DNA from: Streptomyces caniferus | GTDB taxonomy: Bacteria > Actinomycetota > Actinomycetes > Streptomycetales > Streptomycetaceae | Length of the DNA: 64,000 bases | Reading direction: 5' to 3' | Assembly: GCF_009811555.1 (NCBI RefSeq) | Contig: NZ_BLIN01000005.1 | Span: 372,001 to 436,000, forward strand | Shown here: positions 18,397-27,577 of the stretch, piece by piece | How positions within the stretch are numbered: the stretch's first letter is position 1 | How the letters are laid out: each line of letters opens with the position of its first letter | Program-made: the position numbers and the translations under genes | Notes under the pieces: generated by a model | Told to the model about the DNA's origin: nothing | Database searches by the model: none | The model's input: only the letters and a program-made list of their open reading frames with translations

Positions 18397-21033
18397 TCAG
18401 GGATACGTCTCAGGCCGCCTGCGTACTGTGCGGGCTTCCTGCCCGGCGGGTACCGCTACCGGAACGGTTGCGGCCGGCAGGGAGACGACCATCGTCAGGC
18501 CGCCTCCGGGGGTGTCCTCGGGGGTAAGGGTGCCGCCCATAGCCTCCGTGAGGCCACGGGAGAGCGCGAGGCCGAGCCCGAGGCCAGTGGTGTTGTCGGT
18601 GTCCCCGAGTCGCTGGAAGGGCTCGAACGCCCTCTCCCAGTCGGCTAGTTGAATACCGGGCCCGCGGTCGATGATCCGCAGTTCCACGCGCCCGGCCAGT
18701 GCGCTGGCGCCGATCGTGACCGGGCGCCCGGCGGGCGAATGCCGCACGGCGTTGGACACCAGGTTGGCGATGACGCGTTCCAGCAGCGGTGGGTCCGCGA
18801 GTACGTCGGGAACGGTCTCCAGCCCGTGGGTGACCGCGTGTACGTGCGCCTGTGGTGGTGAGTCGGGAAGGGTGTCCAGGGCGGTGGGAAGGACCTCGGC
18901 GAGCGCGATGGGTTCCAGGCGGAGCGTCAGGGCGCCCGCTTGGAGTCTGCTCATGTCGAGGAGGTTGTCGACCAGGCGGCTGAGCTTGGCCAGGGACTCC
19001 TCGGCGGTGGCCAGAAGTTCTTCGCGATCCTCGGGCGAGAAGTCCACCTCGTGACTGCGCAGTGAGCTGACCGCGGCCCAGCAGCCGGCCAGGGGCGTCC
19101 GCAGGTCGTGTCCGACCGCGGCGAGGAGTGCGGTACGCATGCGGTTGGCAGCCTTGACCGGCTCGACCTCGGCGGCTGCCTCGGCGAGCCGGGCGCGCTC
19201 CACGGCGGCGGTCAGATGCGCGGCGAAGGCGGTGAGCACGCGGTGCTCGGAGGCGGACAGCCGGCGCCCACTGAGCACCAGGACGCTATCGCCTCCTATT
19301 GCGATCTTGGTTTCGTGTTCCGGCGCCGGATCGCTCACGGCACCCGAGTCCCGCTCCCCCTCTCGGGGCCGCAGCCGGATGCTCTCCATACCGAAGGTCT
19401 CGCGGGTCCGTTCCAGTAGTCCGGATACGGCACGGTCCCCGCGCAAGATGTCACCCGCCAACGAGGTCAGGGTCTCGGCTTCCGCGGTCGCCCGCGCGGC
19501 CCGCCGGTTCAGGCGCAACGAGCGGTCGACGATTGCTGCGACGGTGACGGCGACGGTGGTGAAGGCGGCCTGGGCGACGACGATATTGGCTTCGGCAAAG
19601 GTGAGGTGGTCGAGGGGAGGGATGAAGTAGTGGTTCAACAGCAGCGAGGTCGTCACGGATGCGAGCAGTGCGGAGACCACGCCACCGATGCAGGCCACAC
19701 CCAGCACCGTGAGCAGGAAGAGCAGGGCCTCGCTGGTGAGGTTGAGCGCGAGGGGCTCGGAGACCGCCCGCAGGAGCACGGTCAGCAGCACGGGCAGTAC
19801 GAGTCCGGCCACCGGTCCGGCCACGCGGCGCGAGCGCGGCAGACCAGGGCCCGGGCCTGCCCCTCTCCTCCCCTGACCGGCATGCTCGTGAGCGACCGTG
19901 TGGACATCGATATCGCCCGACAGCTCCACCACGGTCGCACCCACGCCGCGGGGCGTCAGCAGCCGCCGCAGCCTGCCCCGGCGGCTTGCGCCGATGACGA
20001 GTTGGGTGGCGTTCTGGGCGCGGGCGAAGTCCAGCAGGGCGAGGGGCACATCGCCGCCGACCACGGAGTGGTAGCTGCCGCCGAGGCTCTCCACCAACTG
20101 CCGCTGCCCTGCCAGCGCGGCGGGAGACGAATCGGCGAGGCCGTCGCTACGGGTGATGTGGACGGCCAGCAGATCCCCGCCGGAGACGGGGGTCCCTCCT
20201 GCCCGGTCGGAGTTGAGAGCGCGGGGGAGGTCCACGATCCGTGCGGCGCGGCGGATCAGGGTCGCGCCTTCCGGGCCGCCGGTGAGCGCGACCACCACAC
20301 GTTCCCGGGTCTCCCACAAGCGGCCGATACCGTGCTCGTGCCGGTACTTGCGCAGCGCTTCATCCACCCGGCCCGCCACCCACAGCAGCGCCAGCTCCCG
20401 CAGCGCGGTGAGGTTGCCGACCCTGAAGTAGTGGGACAGCGCCGCGTCGACCTTCTCGGGCGGGTAGATGTTCCCGTGCGCCATACGGCGGCGCAGCCCC
20501 TCCGCCGGCAGATCCACCAGCTCGATCTGGTCCGCCCGGCGGACGACCTCGTCGGGCACGGTCTCGTACTGCGGCACCCCGGTGATCTTCTCGACCACAT
20601 CGCTGAGCGAGTCCAGGTGCTGGATATTCAGGGTGGCAACCACGTCGATCCCGGCAGCGAGGAGTTCTTCGACGTCCTGCCACCGTTTGGTGTTGCGGCA
20701 GCCCGGCGCGTTGGTGTGGGCGAGTTCGTCGATGAGGGCCACCTGCGGTCGCAGCGCCAGCACCAGGTCGAGGTCGAGTTCGGTGATGTCCGTACCTCGA
20801 TGCCCGCAGGGCACTCCCGGCAGTACGTCGAGACCTTCGAGCATGGCCTCGGTGACGGGACGGTGGTGGCACTCGACGAAGGCCACCACCACCTTCGTGC
20901 CGCGCATGAACCGGCGCCGGCCCTCGTCCAGCATCCGGTAGGTCTTGCCCACCCCGGGGGCAGCCCCGAGAAAGACCTTCAGCCTGCCGGGCCGCGAGCC
21001 CGGCCCAACAGTCGTCGCGCTGCCCCACGCCAT
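18397..21033 (-). CDS. kdpD: KdpD-type sensor histidine kinase, paralogue 2
   Basis: This 878-residue KdpD has the complete domain order: Walker A GAAPGVGKTY near residue 26, the DELAHTNAPG box, a universal-stress-like domain, and four membrane helices around 420-520. A GAF-like region follows, then the kinase core with His642 in the variant H-box GHDLRTPL, where Ser is usual before His. N, G1 and G2 boxes are intact. Two insertions distinguish it: about 15 residues in the stress-protein-like domain (LNSDRAGGTPVSG) and about 20 residues in the GAF linker. I chose the ATG at 21033, with AAGGAG six bases upstream, instead of the open frame starting at 21288. No response regulator is adjacent, and an orphan kdpF-like gene follows. 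Confidence 0.88.
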   Translation of the reverse strand: MAWGSATTVGPGSRPGRLKVFLGAAPGVGKTYRMLDEGRRRFMRGTKVVVAFVECHHRPVTEAMLEGLDVLPGVPCGHRGTDITELDLDLVLALRPQVALIDELAHTNAPGCRNTKRWQDVEELLAAGIDVVATLNIQHLDSLSDVVEKITGVPQYETVPDEVVRRADQIELVDLPAEGLRRRMAHGNIYPPEKVDAALSHYFRVGNLTALRELALLWVAGRVDEALRKYRHEHGIGRLWETRERVVVALTGGPEGATLIRRAARIVDLPRALNSDRAGGTPVSGGDLLAVHITRSDGLADSSPAALAGQRQLVESLGGSYHSVVGGDVPLALLDFARAQNATQLVIGASRRGRLRRLLTPRGVGATVVELSGDIDVHTVAHEHAGQGRRGAGPGPGLPRSRRVAGPVAGLVLPVLLTVLLRAVSEPLALNLTSEALLFLLTVLGVACIGGVVSALLASVTTSLLLNHYFIPPLDHLTFAEANIVVAQAAFTTVAVTVAAIVDRSLRLNRRAARATAEAETLTSLAGDILRGDRAVSGLLERTRETFGMESIRLRPREGERDSGAVSDPAPEHETKIAIGGDSVLVLSGRRLSASEHRVLTAFAAHLTAAVERARLAEAAAEVEPVKAANRMRTALLAAVGHDLRTPLAGCWAAVSSLRSHEVDFSPEDREELLATAEESLAKLSRLVDNLLDMSRLQAGALTLRLEPIALAEVLPTALDTLPDSPPQAHVHAVTHGLETVPDVLADPPLLERVIANLVSNAVRHSPAGRPVTIGASALAGRVELRIIDRGPGIQLADWERAFEPFQRLGDTDNTTGLGLGLALSRGLTEAMGGTLTPEDTPGGGLTMVVSLPAATVPVAVPAGQEARTVRRRPETYP

Positions 21034-21471
21034 CACGTACTCCTTCACGGGCCCCACTACGGAAACGGGTGCTTCTCTTCTGGAAAGCGGCATGCCGGGC
21101 GGCACCGCGGAGGGCATCTGACGACAGGTCCTGCGACGTGGCAGTCGTGGCACCGTGGCGTGCGGCATTCTCCTGAGCATCGTCACTTCCCACCGGCAAA
21201 TGCTGCCCCAGAGCGCGAAGACGTTGACGCAACTCTGACTCGTTGGCAGGCGCCGGGTCGGCCCCTTCCCGGTCTGGGTGAAGCCCACCCATGGAGGGCA
21301 GTCGTCCGCTCCGCCTGCTGTTGCCCGACGCCGTCATGAGGCCATCAGGGTCCGCCGTGCCCACGTAAGGGAACCGCCAACGAGGCTCGACCGCTCCACC
21401 AGCGGCATTTCGATGGAGCGAGACACAGGCCGCGGGGCACGAACGCGGCACGGGACAAGGAGCGTGGCCTC

Positions 21472-22002
21472 ATGGGCGGACCCGAAGAGCGACGGCGCGT
21501 GGTGGTCGGCGTGAGTGGTTCGCTGGGAAGCCTGACAGCGCTGCACCGGGCCGCCGCCGAGGCTCGCGCTTCCGGGGCCGCATTGCGGACCGTGCTGGCC
21601 TGGGAGCCCCCCGGCGGCGAAATCTCCCACCGCGGTGGGCCGTGCCCGGCGCCGATGGCCGCCTGGCGCCGGATGGCGTGCGAGCGTCTGCTGAGCGCGC
21701 TGGAGGACGCCTTCGGGAACACCGAACCCGGGATTCCGCTGGAGCCCCTGGTCGTGCTCGGGAAGCCCGGGAGGGCCCTGCTGGCGGCCGCCGACCGGCC
21801 CGACGACCTTCTGGTGGTCGGTGCCGGAGCCCGCAGCAGGCTGCGCCGGGCCATGTGGCCCTCTGTCTCCCGGTTCTGCGTCGCCCGCTCCTGCTGCCCC
21901 GTACTGACCGTGCCGCCCTCTCCCCTGCGCCAGGCGCTCGATGCCGTACACCGCCGCAATACGTGGAAGCTCCCGCTCGACATGCGGGAGTTGGCGGACT
22001 GA
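21472..22002 (+). CDS. Universal stress protein (UspA family)
   Basis: This is a 176-residue single UspA domain: an N-terminal beta strand with VVVGVSGSLGSL, a long helical middle, and the C-terminal nucleotide-binding region beginning VVGAGARSRLRRAMW and ending CPVLTVPP. The usual Gly-2X-Gly-9X-Gly-Ser/Thr motif is only partly kept, so ATP binding may be weak. A 20-residue tail follows the domain. USPs bind ATP or c-di-AMP and modulate stress responses; the USP-like region of KdpD is related. It stands alone between divergent kdpD paralogue 2 and the kdp operon. Confidence 0.8.
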   Translation: MGGPEERRRVVVGVSGSLGSLTALHRAAAEARASGAALRTVLAWEPPGGEISHRGGPCPAPMAAWRRMACERLLSALEDAFGNTEPGIPLEPLVVLGKPGRALLAAADRPDDLLVVGAGARSRLRRAMWPSVSRFCVARSCCPVLTVPPSPLRQALDAVHRRNTWKLPLDMRELAD

Positions 22003-22220
22003 CCGGCGTGTGCGGCGCGCGGCATCCCTCGATCGAGGCCGCGCCGTCATCTACCGGCCGCTGCGCGCCCGCATCGCAGTGGTTGCCGCGCCCACCGGCC
22101 CTCTCGCGCAGCGGCTCATCGACGTGCCGGCAGGGTGCCGCTTGGCGCACGGCACCCGGCTCGGGCAACTCCGCTTGAACGGGCTCCGGTCCGATCCCTG
22201 GGCAGGTTGCCTCATGAGCG
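22003..22220. other. Upstream part of the kdp promoter region
   Basis: No gene is supported between the universal stress protein gene and the small ORF at 22344. An open frame spans much of it, but it resembles no family. The candidate regulatory repeats lie at its right end. Confidence 0.4.
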
Positions 22221-22269
22221 TTAGGGATCCGTCAATGCCGCGGTAGTGGCCGTAAGGACCGCGTCAACG
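22221..22269 (+). promoter_or_regulatory. Paired direct repeats upstream of the kdp operon
   Basis: Two similar blocks, TTAGGGATCCGTCAATG (22221-22237) and TAAGGACCGCGTCAACG (22253-22269), are spaced 32 bases apart, close to three helical turns. They lie about 75 bases before the first small gene of the operon. Such an arrangement suits tandem binding of an OmpR-type regulator such as KdpE. The core GCGTCAAC also occurs upstream of kdpD paralogues 1 and 2 (5014-5021, and 21223-21230 on the minus strand). The regulatory role is inferred. Confidence 0.35.
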
Positions 22270-22343
22270 AGGGGCGAGAACGAGCCACCGGCGCGATTCC
22301 CTCTCCTGGTCCGCCCAACCGAACCTCTCTTCAGGAGCTCACG

Positions 22344-22427
22344 ATGGCCGATGTGGCCTTCGTCGTCACCACGATCGCGGTCTTCGCGCTGGTGGCCCTT
22401 GTCGCCAAGGGGGTGACGAAGCTGTGA
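22344..22427 (+). CDS. 27-residue single-helix membrane peptide upstream of kdpF
   Basis: The ATG at 22344, with CAGGAG shortly before, encodes 27 residues that are almost entirely one transmembrane helix (MADVAFVVTTIAVFALVALV, then a Lys-containing end). Its TGA overlaps the GTG of kdpF (GTGA), a sign of coupling. It has no sequence similarity to KdpF but similar size and topology, and may be an extra small subunit or a leader peptide. Confidence 0.6.
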   Translation: MADVAFVVTTIAVFALVALVAKGVTKL

Positions 22428-22513
22428 CCGCCGAAAACATCGTCGGCCTGGTCGTGGCCGTCGCCCTGCTGGGTTATCTCGTCCTCGCGCTTGTGTTCCC
22501 GGAGAGGTTCTGA
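22424..22513 (+). CDS. kdpF: KdpF subunit of the potassium-transporting ATPase
   Basis: A GTG-started frame of 29 residues reads VTAENIVGLVVAVALLGYLV and ends FPERF, the standard KdpF pattern of a short acidic start, one membrane helix and an aromatic/Arg end. KdpF stabilises the KdpFABC complex. It overlaps the preceding 27-residue gene and is followed nine bases later by kdpA. Confidence 0.85.
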   Translation: MTAENIVGLVVAVALLGYLVLALVFPERF

Positions 22514-22522
22514 GCCACCGAT

Positions 22523-24187
22523 ATGAACCCTGTTCTTGCTGACGTGCTCCAGGTCACCGCGCTCATCGCCGCGCTCGCCCTGGTGCACCGCCCGCTCGGC
22601 GACTACATGGCCGCCGTCTACTCCTCCCCCAAGCACCTGCGCGTAGAGAAGTGGATCTACCGCAGCGTGGGTGCCAACCCGGACGCGGCGATGCGCTGGC
22701 CCGCCTACCTTCGCGGCATTCTCATATTCTCCGCGGTCAGCGTGCTCTTCCTGTACGTGATGCAGCGCGTGCAGGACACGCTGCCGCTGTCGCTGGGCTT
22801 CAAGCCGATCGCCCCGGACCAGGCGTTCAACACGGCCGCTTCCTTCATCTCCAACACCAACTGGCAGTCGTACTCCGGTGAGGTGGCCATGAGCCATGTC
22901 ACCCAGACCGCTGGTCTGGCCGTGCAGAACTTCGTCTCGGCGGCGGTCGGGATGGCGGTCGCGGTGGCGCTGGTGCGCGGCTTCGCCCGCTCGCGCACCG
23001 GTGATCTGGGCAACTTCTGGTCCGATCTTGTGCGCGGCACCGTCCGCATCCTGATCCCGCTCTCCATGATCGCCGCGATCGTCCTGGTCGCATGCGGTGC
23101 GATCCAGAACTTCGGCGACATCCACCACATCACCACCCTCGCTGGTGACAAGCAGGCCCTCAGCCCCGGCGCGGTGGCTTCCCAGGAGGCCATCAAGGAC
23201 CTGGGAACCAACGGTGGCGGATACTTCAACGCCAACTCCGCGCACCCCTTCGAGAGTCCCAACGGCCTCTCGAACCTGCTGGAGATCTTCCTGTTGCTGG
23301 TGATCCCCTTCTCGATGCCGCGGACCTTCGGCAAGCTGGTGGGTTCGCTCAAGCAGGGTTACGCGATCGTCGCCGCCATGAGCGTCATCTGGTTCGCCGC
23401 TGTCATCGCCGTGACCTGGCTGGAGTACGCCCACCCGGGTACCGCCTCGCAGCTCGCGGGCGGTGCGATGGAAGGCAAGGAGCAGCGGTTCGGCGAGGGC
23501 GCCTCGTCGCTCTTCTCCGTCTCCACGACCATGACCTCCACCGGCGCGGTCAACTCCTTCCACGATTCGTTCAGCGGCCTCTCCGGCGGCGTACTGCTGC
23601 TGGGCATGATGCTCGGCGAGATCACGCCCGGCGGTGTGGGATCCGGCCTCTACGGCATGCTGATCATGGCGATCATCGCGGTGTTCATCGCCGGCCTGAT
23701 GGTGGGCCGCACGCCCGAGTACCTGGGCAAGAAGATCGGCAGCCGCGAGATCAAGCTCGCCGCCTGCTACATCCTGATCACCCCGGCGCTGGTGCTGATC
23801 GGCACGGCGCTCGCCATGGCGCTGCCGGACGGCAAGGAGGCCATGACCAACATCGGGGCGCACGGCTTCTCCGAGGTCCTCTACGCCTACACGTCGGGCT
23901 CGAACAACAACGGGTCGGCCTTCGCCGGCTTCGGTGCCAATACGCCGTTCTTCAACATCAGCATCGGGCTGTGCATGCTGCTCGGCCGCTTCCTTCCGAT
24001 GGTGTTCGTGCTCGCCCTGGCCGGCTCGCTCGCCGAGCAGAAGCCGGTCCCGGAGACCGCGGGCACCCTGCGTACCGAGAAGCCGCTCTTCGCCGGGCTG
24101 CTCGTCGGCACAGTCCTGATCATCACCGGCCTGACCTTCTTCCCTGCACTCGCTCTGGGCCCGCTCGCCGAGGGGATGACGTCATGA
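22523..24187 (+). CDS. kdpA: KdpA, potassium-binding channel-like subunit
   Basis: This 554-residue polytopic protein belongs to the superfamily of K+ transporters. It has about ten membrane helices and four pore-loop repeats, including [39 protein letters not shown] and [13 protein letters not shown]. These contain the glycines that form the selectivity filter. Length is near that of Escherichia coli KdpA (557). It binds K+ from outside and passes it through the tunnel toward KdpB. The ATG lies 9 bases after kdpF, and its stop overlaps kdpB by four bases. No damage is visible. Confidence 0.95.
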   Translation: MNPVLADVLQVTALIAALALVHRPLGDYMAAVYSSPKHLRVEKWIYRSVGANPDAAMRWPAYLRGILIFSAVSVLFLYVMQRVQDTLPLSLGFKPIAPDQAFNTAASFISNTNWQSYSGEVAMSHVTQTAGLAVQNFVSAAVGMAVAVALVRGFARSRTGDLGNFWSDLVRGTVRILIPLSMIAAIVLVACGAIQNFGDIHHITTLAGDKQALSPGAVASQEAIKDLGTNGGGYFNANSAHPFESPNGLSNLLEIFLLLVIPFSMPRTFGKLVGSLKQGYAIVAAMSVIWFAAVIAVTWLEYAHPGTASQLAGGAMEGKEQRFGEGASSLFSVSTTMTSTGAVNSFHDSFSGLSGGVLLLGMMLGEITPGGVGSGLYGMLIMAIIAVFIAGLMVGRTPEYLGKKIGSREIKLAACYILITPALVLIGTALAMALPDGKEAMTNIGAHGFSEVLYAYTSGSNNNGSAFAGFGANTPFFNISIGLCMLLGRFLPMVFVLALAGSLAEQKPVPETAGTLRTEKPLFAGLLVGTVLIITGLTFFPALALGPLAEGMTS

Positions 24188-26319
24188 CCGCCGACACACA
24201 GAAGCACGAGGACGAGATGTCCACGGTTACTCCGACCCGGGCGCCACACAGCGACGTACCCACCGGGCACAAGGATGACGGGCGGGTGGGCGCCGGCCTG
24301 TTCGACCCGAAGCAACTGGTGCAGTCGCTGCCCGACGCCTTCCGCAAGCTCGACCCGCGGGTGATGGTCAAGTCCCCCGTGATGTTCGTGGTACTCGTCG
24401 GCTCGGTGGTGACCACCGTGCTCGCGCTCAAGGATCCCGGCAACTGGTTCGGCTGGGTCATCGCCGTCTGGCTCTGGCTGACCGTCGTCTTCGCCAACCT
24501 GGCCGAGGCGGTCGCCGAGGGCCGCGGCAAGGCGCAGGCCGACACCCTGCGCAAGGCCAAGACCGACACCGTCGCACGCCGTCTCAACGGTGACGCGGAG
24601 GAGCAGGTCCCCGGCACCGAACTGCGCATCGGCGACCTTGTCGTCTGCGAAGCCGGCGACATCATTCCCGGTGACGGCGATGTCGTCGAAGGTGTGGCGT
24701 CGGTGGACGAGTCGGCGATCACCGGTGAATCGGCGCCGGTCATCCGGGAATCGGGCGGTGACCGCTCCGCGGTGACCGGCGGGACGAAGGTGCTCTCCGA
24801 CCGTATCGTCATCAAGATCACGACGAAGCCCGGCGAGACCTTCATCGACCGGATGATCAACCTCGTCGAGGGCGCCGCCCGGCAGAAGACGCCCAACGAG
24901 ATCGCGCTGAACATCCTGCTCTCCTCGCTCACCATCGTCTTCCTGCTGGCCGTCGTCACACTGAAGCCGTTCGCCCTCTATGCGGGCGCGGACAAGCAGA
25001 CGTCGCTGATCGTGCTGACCGCGCTGCTGGTCTGCCTGATCCCGACGACGATCGGCGCCCTTCTGTCGGCCATCGGCATCGCCGGCATGGACCGGCTCGT
25101 CCAGCGCAACGTCCTCGCCATGTCAGGAAGGGCCGTCGAGGCGGCCGGAGACGTTTCGACGCTGCTGCTGGACAAGACCGGCACGATCACTCTCGGAAAC
25201 CGTCAGGCATCCGAGTTCGTCCCCGTACGCGGCACGGCGGAGGCCGAAGTGGCGGACGCCGCCCAGCTCTCCTCGCTGGCAGACGAGACGCCCGAGGGCC
25301 GCTCGATCGTCGTCCTGGCCAAGGAGAAGTACGGGCTGCGCGAGCGGCACCAGGGCGAGCTGGTGGACGCGGAATGGGTGCCGTTCACCGCCCAGACCCG
25401 GATGTCGGGGGTGGACGTCGACGGCCGCAAGGTCCGTAAGGGCGCGTCCGGTTCGGTCATCGCCTGGGTTCAGGAGCATGGCGGCACGGTCGCCGACGAC
25501 GCCGACACCCTGAGCAACGCCATCTCGCAGGCCGGTGGCACGCCGCTGCTGGTGGCCGTCGAGGACGACAAGGGCGCCCGCGTCCTGGGCGTCATCCACC
25601 TCAAGGACGTCGTCAAGGAGGGCATGCGGGAGCGGTTCGACGAGCTGCGCCGGATGGGCATCAAGACCGTCATGATCACGGGCGACAACCCGCTGACGGC
25701 CAAGGCCATCGCTGACGAGGCGGGTGTGGACGACTTCCTCGCGGAGGCCACGCCCGAGGACAAGATGGCCCTCATCAAGCGCGAACAGGCCGGCGGCAAG
25801 CTCGTCGCGATGACCGGCGACGGTACGAACGACGCCCCGGCACTGGCCCAGGCGGACGTCGGCGTGGCGATGAACACCGGTACGTCGGCCGCCAAGGAGG
25901 CCGGCAACATGGTCGACCTCGACTCCAACCCGACCAAGCTCATCGAGATCGTCGAGATCGGCAAGCAACTGCTGATCACGCGTGGAGCGCTGACCACCTT
26001 CTCGATCGCCAACGACGTCGCGAAGTACTTCGCGATCATCCCGGCGATGTTCTCGGTGGCCTACCCGGGCCTGGACAAGCTCAACATCATGGGCCTGGCC
26101 TCACCGGAGTCCGCGATCCTCTCGGCGGTCATCTTCAACGCGCTGATCATCATCGCGCTGGTGCCGCTCGCCCTCAAGGGAGTGCAGTACCGGCCGATGA
26201 GCGCCGACAAGATGCTGCGGCGCAACCTCGGCATCTACGGCCTGGGCGGGCTGATCGCCCCGTTCATCGGCATCAAGATCATTGACCTGCTCATCTCTGT
26301 GATCCCCGGAATCGGATGA
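24184..26319 (+). CDS. kdpB: KdpB, P-type ATPase subunit of the Kdp pump
   Basis: This 711-residue P-type (P1A) ATPase has the full motif set. It contains the [17 protein letters not shown] membrane helix, the actuator-loop [10 protein letters not shown] (whose Ser is the inhibitory phosphorylation site in E. coli), the phosphorylation site [10 protein letters not shown] with Asp330, and the hinge [20 protein letters not shown]. It drives K+ uptake with KdpA. The first 45 residues are a polar extension before the first helix. The ATG at 24184 overlaps the kdpA stop (ATGA); an upstream open frame is a shadow of kdpA. The end overlaps kdpC likewise. Confidence 0.95.
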   Translation: MTADTQKHEDEMSTVTPTRAPHSDVPTGHKDDGRVGAGLFDPKQLVQSLPDAFRKLDPRVMVKSPVMFVVLVGSVVTTVLALKDPGNWFGWVIAVWLWLTVVFANLAEAVAEGRGKAQADTLRKAKTDTVARRLNGDAEEQVPGTELRIGDLVVCEAGDIIPGDGDVVEGVASVDESAITGESAPVIRESGGDRSAVTGGTKVLSDRIVIKITTKPGETFIDRMINLVEGAARQKTPNEIALNILLSSLTIVFLLAVVTLKPFALYAGADKQTSLIVLTALLVCLIPTTIGALLSAIGIAGMDRLVQRNVLAMSGRAVEAAGDVSTLLLDKTGTITLGNRQASEFVPVRGTAEAEVADAAQLSSLADETPEGRSIVVLAKEKYGLRERHQGELVDAEWVPFTAQTRMSGVDVDGRKVRKGASGSVIAWVQEHGGTVADDADTLSNAISQAGGTPLLVAVEDDKGARVLGVIHLKDVVKEGMRERFDELRRMGIKTVMITGDNPLTAKAIADEAGVDDFLAEATPEDKMALIKREQAGGKLVAMTGDGTNDAPALAQADVGVAMNTGTSAAKEAGNMVDLDSNPTKLIEIVEIGKQLLITRGALTTFSIANDVAKYFAIIPAMFSVAYPGLDKLNIMGLASPESAILSAVIFNALIIIALVPLALKGVQYRPMSADKMLRRNLGIYGLGGLIAPFIGIKIIDLLISVIPGIG

Positions 26320-26936
26320 CCGCCATGAACAACTCCGTAGCAAGCACCCTCCGCCTGGCCTGGGCATCGCTGCGCATCCTGCTGGTCCTCACGGTCGTGT
26401 GCGGCGTCATCTATCCGCTGGTCGTCACGGGCATCGCACAGGGGCTCTTCCACGACAAGGCCAACGGCTCCGAGGTGACGGTCGACGGCAAGGTCGTGGG
26501 CTCCGAACTGATCGGTCAGAGCTGGAACATCAAGGGCACGGACAAGCCCGATCCCACATGGTTCCAGGGCCGCCCGTCCCACAGCAAGTACGACCCGATG
26601 GCCACCGGCTCCAGCCAGCTCGGAGCCAGCGATCCCACGCTGGTCAAGGACGTGAAGGCGGCGAAGGAGCAGGTCGCCGAGTTCAACGGCGTGCCGCAGT
26701 CCGAGGTCCCCAAGGACGCGGTCACCGGTTCGGCCTCCGCCATCGACCCCGGCATCTCGCCCGATTACGCCGAGATCCAGGTCAAGCGCGTGGCCCAGCA
26801 CAACGGGCTGAGCGTGGCGCAAATCGAAAAGCTGGTGAAGGACAACACCGACGGCCGTACCGCTGGGTTCCTCGGTGAGCCCGCGGTGAACGTCCTGAAG
26901 CTCAACATCGCGGTCAAGGAACTGGCGCGGAGGTGA
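26316..26936 (+). CDS. kdpC: KdpC subunit of the potassium-transporting ATPase
   Basis: This 206-residue protein has one N-terminal membrane helix (about residues 15-37) and an extracytoplasmic domain. That domain includes GSELIGQSW, the FQGRPS block, the SGSxIDPGISP-like segment ([17 protein letters not shown]) and a C-terminal [14 protein letters not shown] ending. KdpC assembles with KdpA/KdpB and raises ATP affinity of the pump. It overlaps kdpB by four bases. The kdpE remnant begins about 80 bases after its stop. Confidence 0.93.
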   Translation: MTAMNNSVASTLRLAWASLRILLVLTVVCGVIYPLVVTGIAQGLFHDKANGSEVTVDGKVVGSELIGQSWNIKGTDKPDPTWFQGRPSHSKYDPMATGSSQLGASDPTLVKDVKAAKEQVAEFNGVPQSEVPKDAVTGSASAIDPGISPDYAEIQVKRVAQHNGLSVAQIEKLVKDNTDGRTAGFLGEPAVNVLKLNIAVKELARR

Positions 26937-27017
26937 GTGGCCGTGTCGCGGGGGCCGGCACGGCGGGGCCGGCCACCCGCGACACCCCACGCAACATTCA
27001 GAAGGGGGAGACGAACG

Positions 27018-27529
27018 AGGACCCGGGTGCTGGTGGTCGAGGACGAACCACCACTCGTGCGGGCTCTTGAGATCAATCTCAAAGCGCGCGGCTACGACGT
27101 GGACACCGCGCCCGACGGATCCCAGGCCCTGTCCCTTGCTGCCATGAGCCCACCGGACGTCGTCCTGCTCGGCCTCGGCCTGCCGGACATGGACGACATC
27201 GACGTGATCACGGAGCTGCGTGGGTGGAGCCGGGCGTCGATCCTGGTGGTCGCCGCCCGCCGGACCTCCGACGAGAAGGTCGCCGCGCTGGACGCGGGCG
27301 CCGACGACTACATCACCAAGCCGTTCAGCATGGACGAGCTGCTGGCCCGGTTGCGGGCGGCGGCGCGCAGCAGCAGTTGCTGGAGGAGGTGTGGGGGCCT
27401 TCCCTCCGCACCCAGAGCAACTACCTGCGCGTCTACACGGCGCAGCTCCGGCGCAAACCGGAAGCCGACTCGGCGCGTCCCCGGCGCTTCTTCACCATGC
27501 ACGGTATGGGCTACCGCTTCGACCCCTGA
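27018..27529 (+). pseudogene. kdpE: kdpE response regulator, inactivated by several lesions
   Basis: In normal organisms KdpE is phosphorylated by KdpD and activates kdpFABC. Here a good ribosome-binding site (GAAGGGGGAG, 27001-27010) is followed seven bases later by AGG at 27018, where the family start MTRVLVVEDE should begin, so the start codon appears mutated. The receiver domain (to about 27360) keeps VVEDEP and the switch Lys in ITKPFS. The phospho-accepting Asp at position 52 is Gly (LLGLGLPDMD; codon GGC at 27171). After about 27365 the frame changes and the text resumes as QQLLEEVWGPSLRTQSNYLR and ends GMGYRFDP, the end of the winged-helix domain. Roughly 50 residues between are deleted. 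A fusion product from an upstream GTG could be made but could not be phosphorylated normally. Confidence 0.85.
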
Positions 27530-27577
27530 CGACCCGGGCTTCGGACCATGATCCACACGACACGAGAGCGGGACCAC

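Noticed and set aside
21034..21288. N-terminal extension of kdpD paralogue 2
   Set aside because: The ATG at 21033 has AAGGAG at ideal distance and gives the usual KdpD N-terminus; the extension is unlike any KdpD.
19606..21339. Plus-strand open frame of 577 codons
   Set aside because: It is the antisense shadow of kdpD paralogue 2 and has no recognisable motif.
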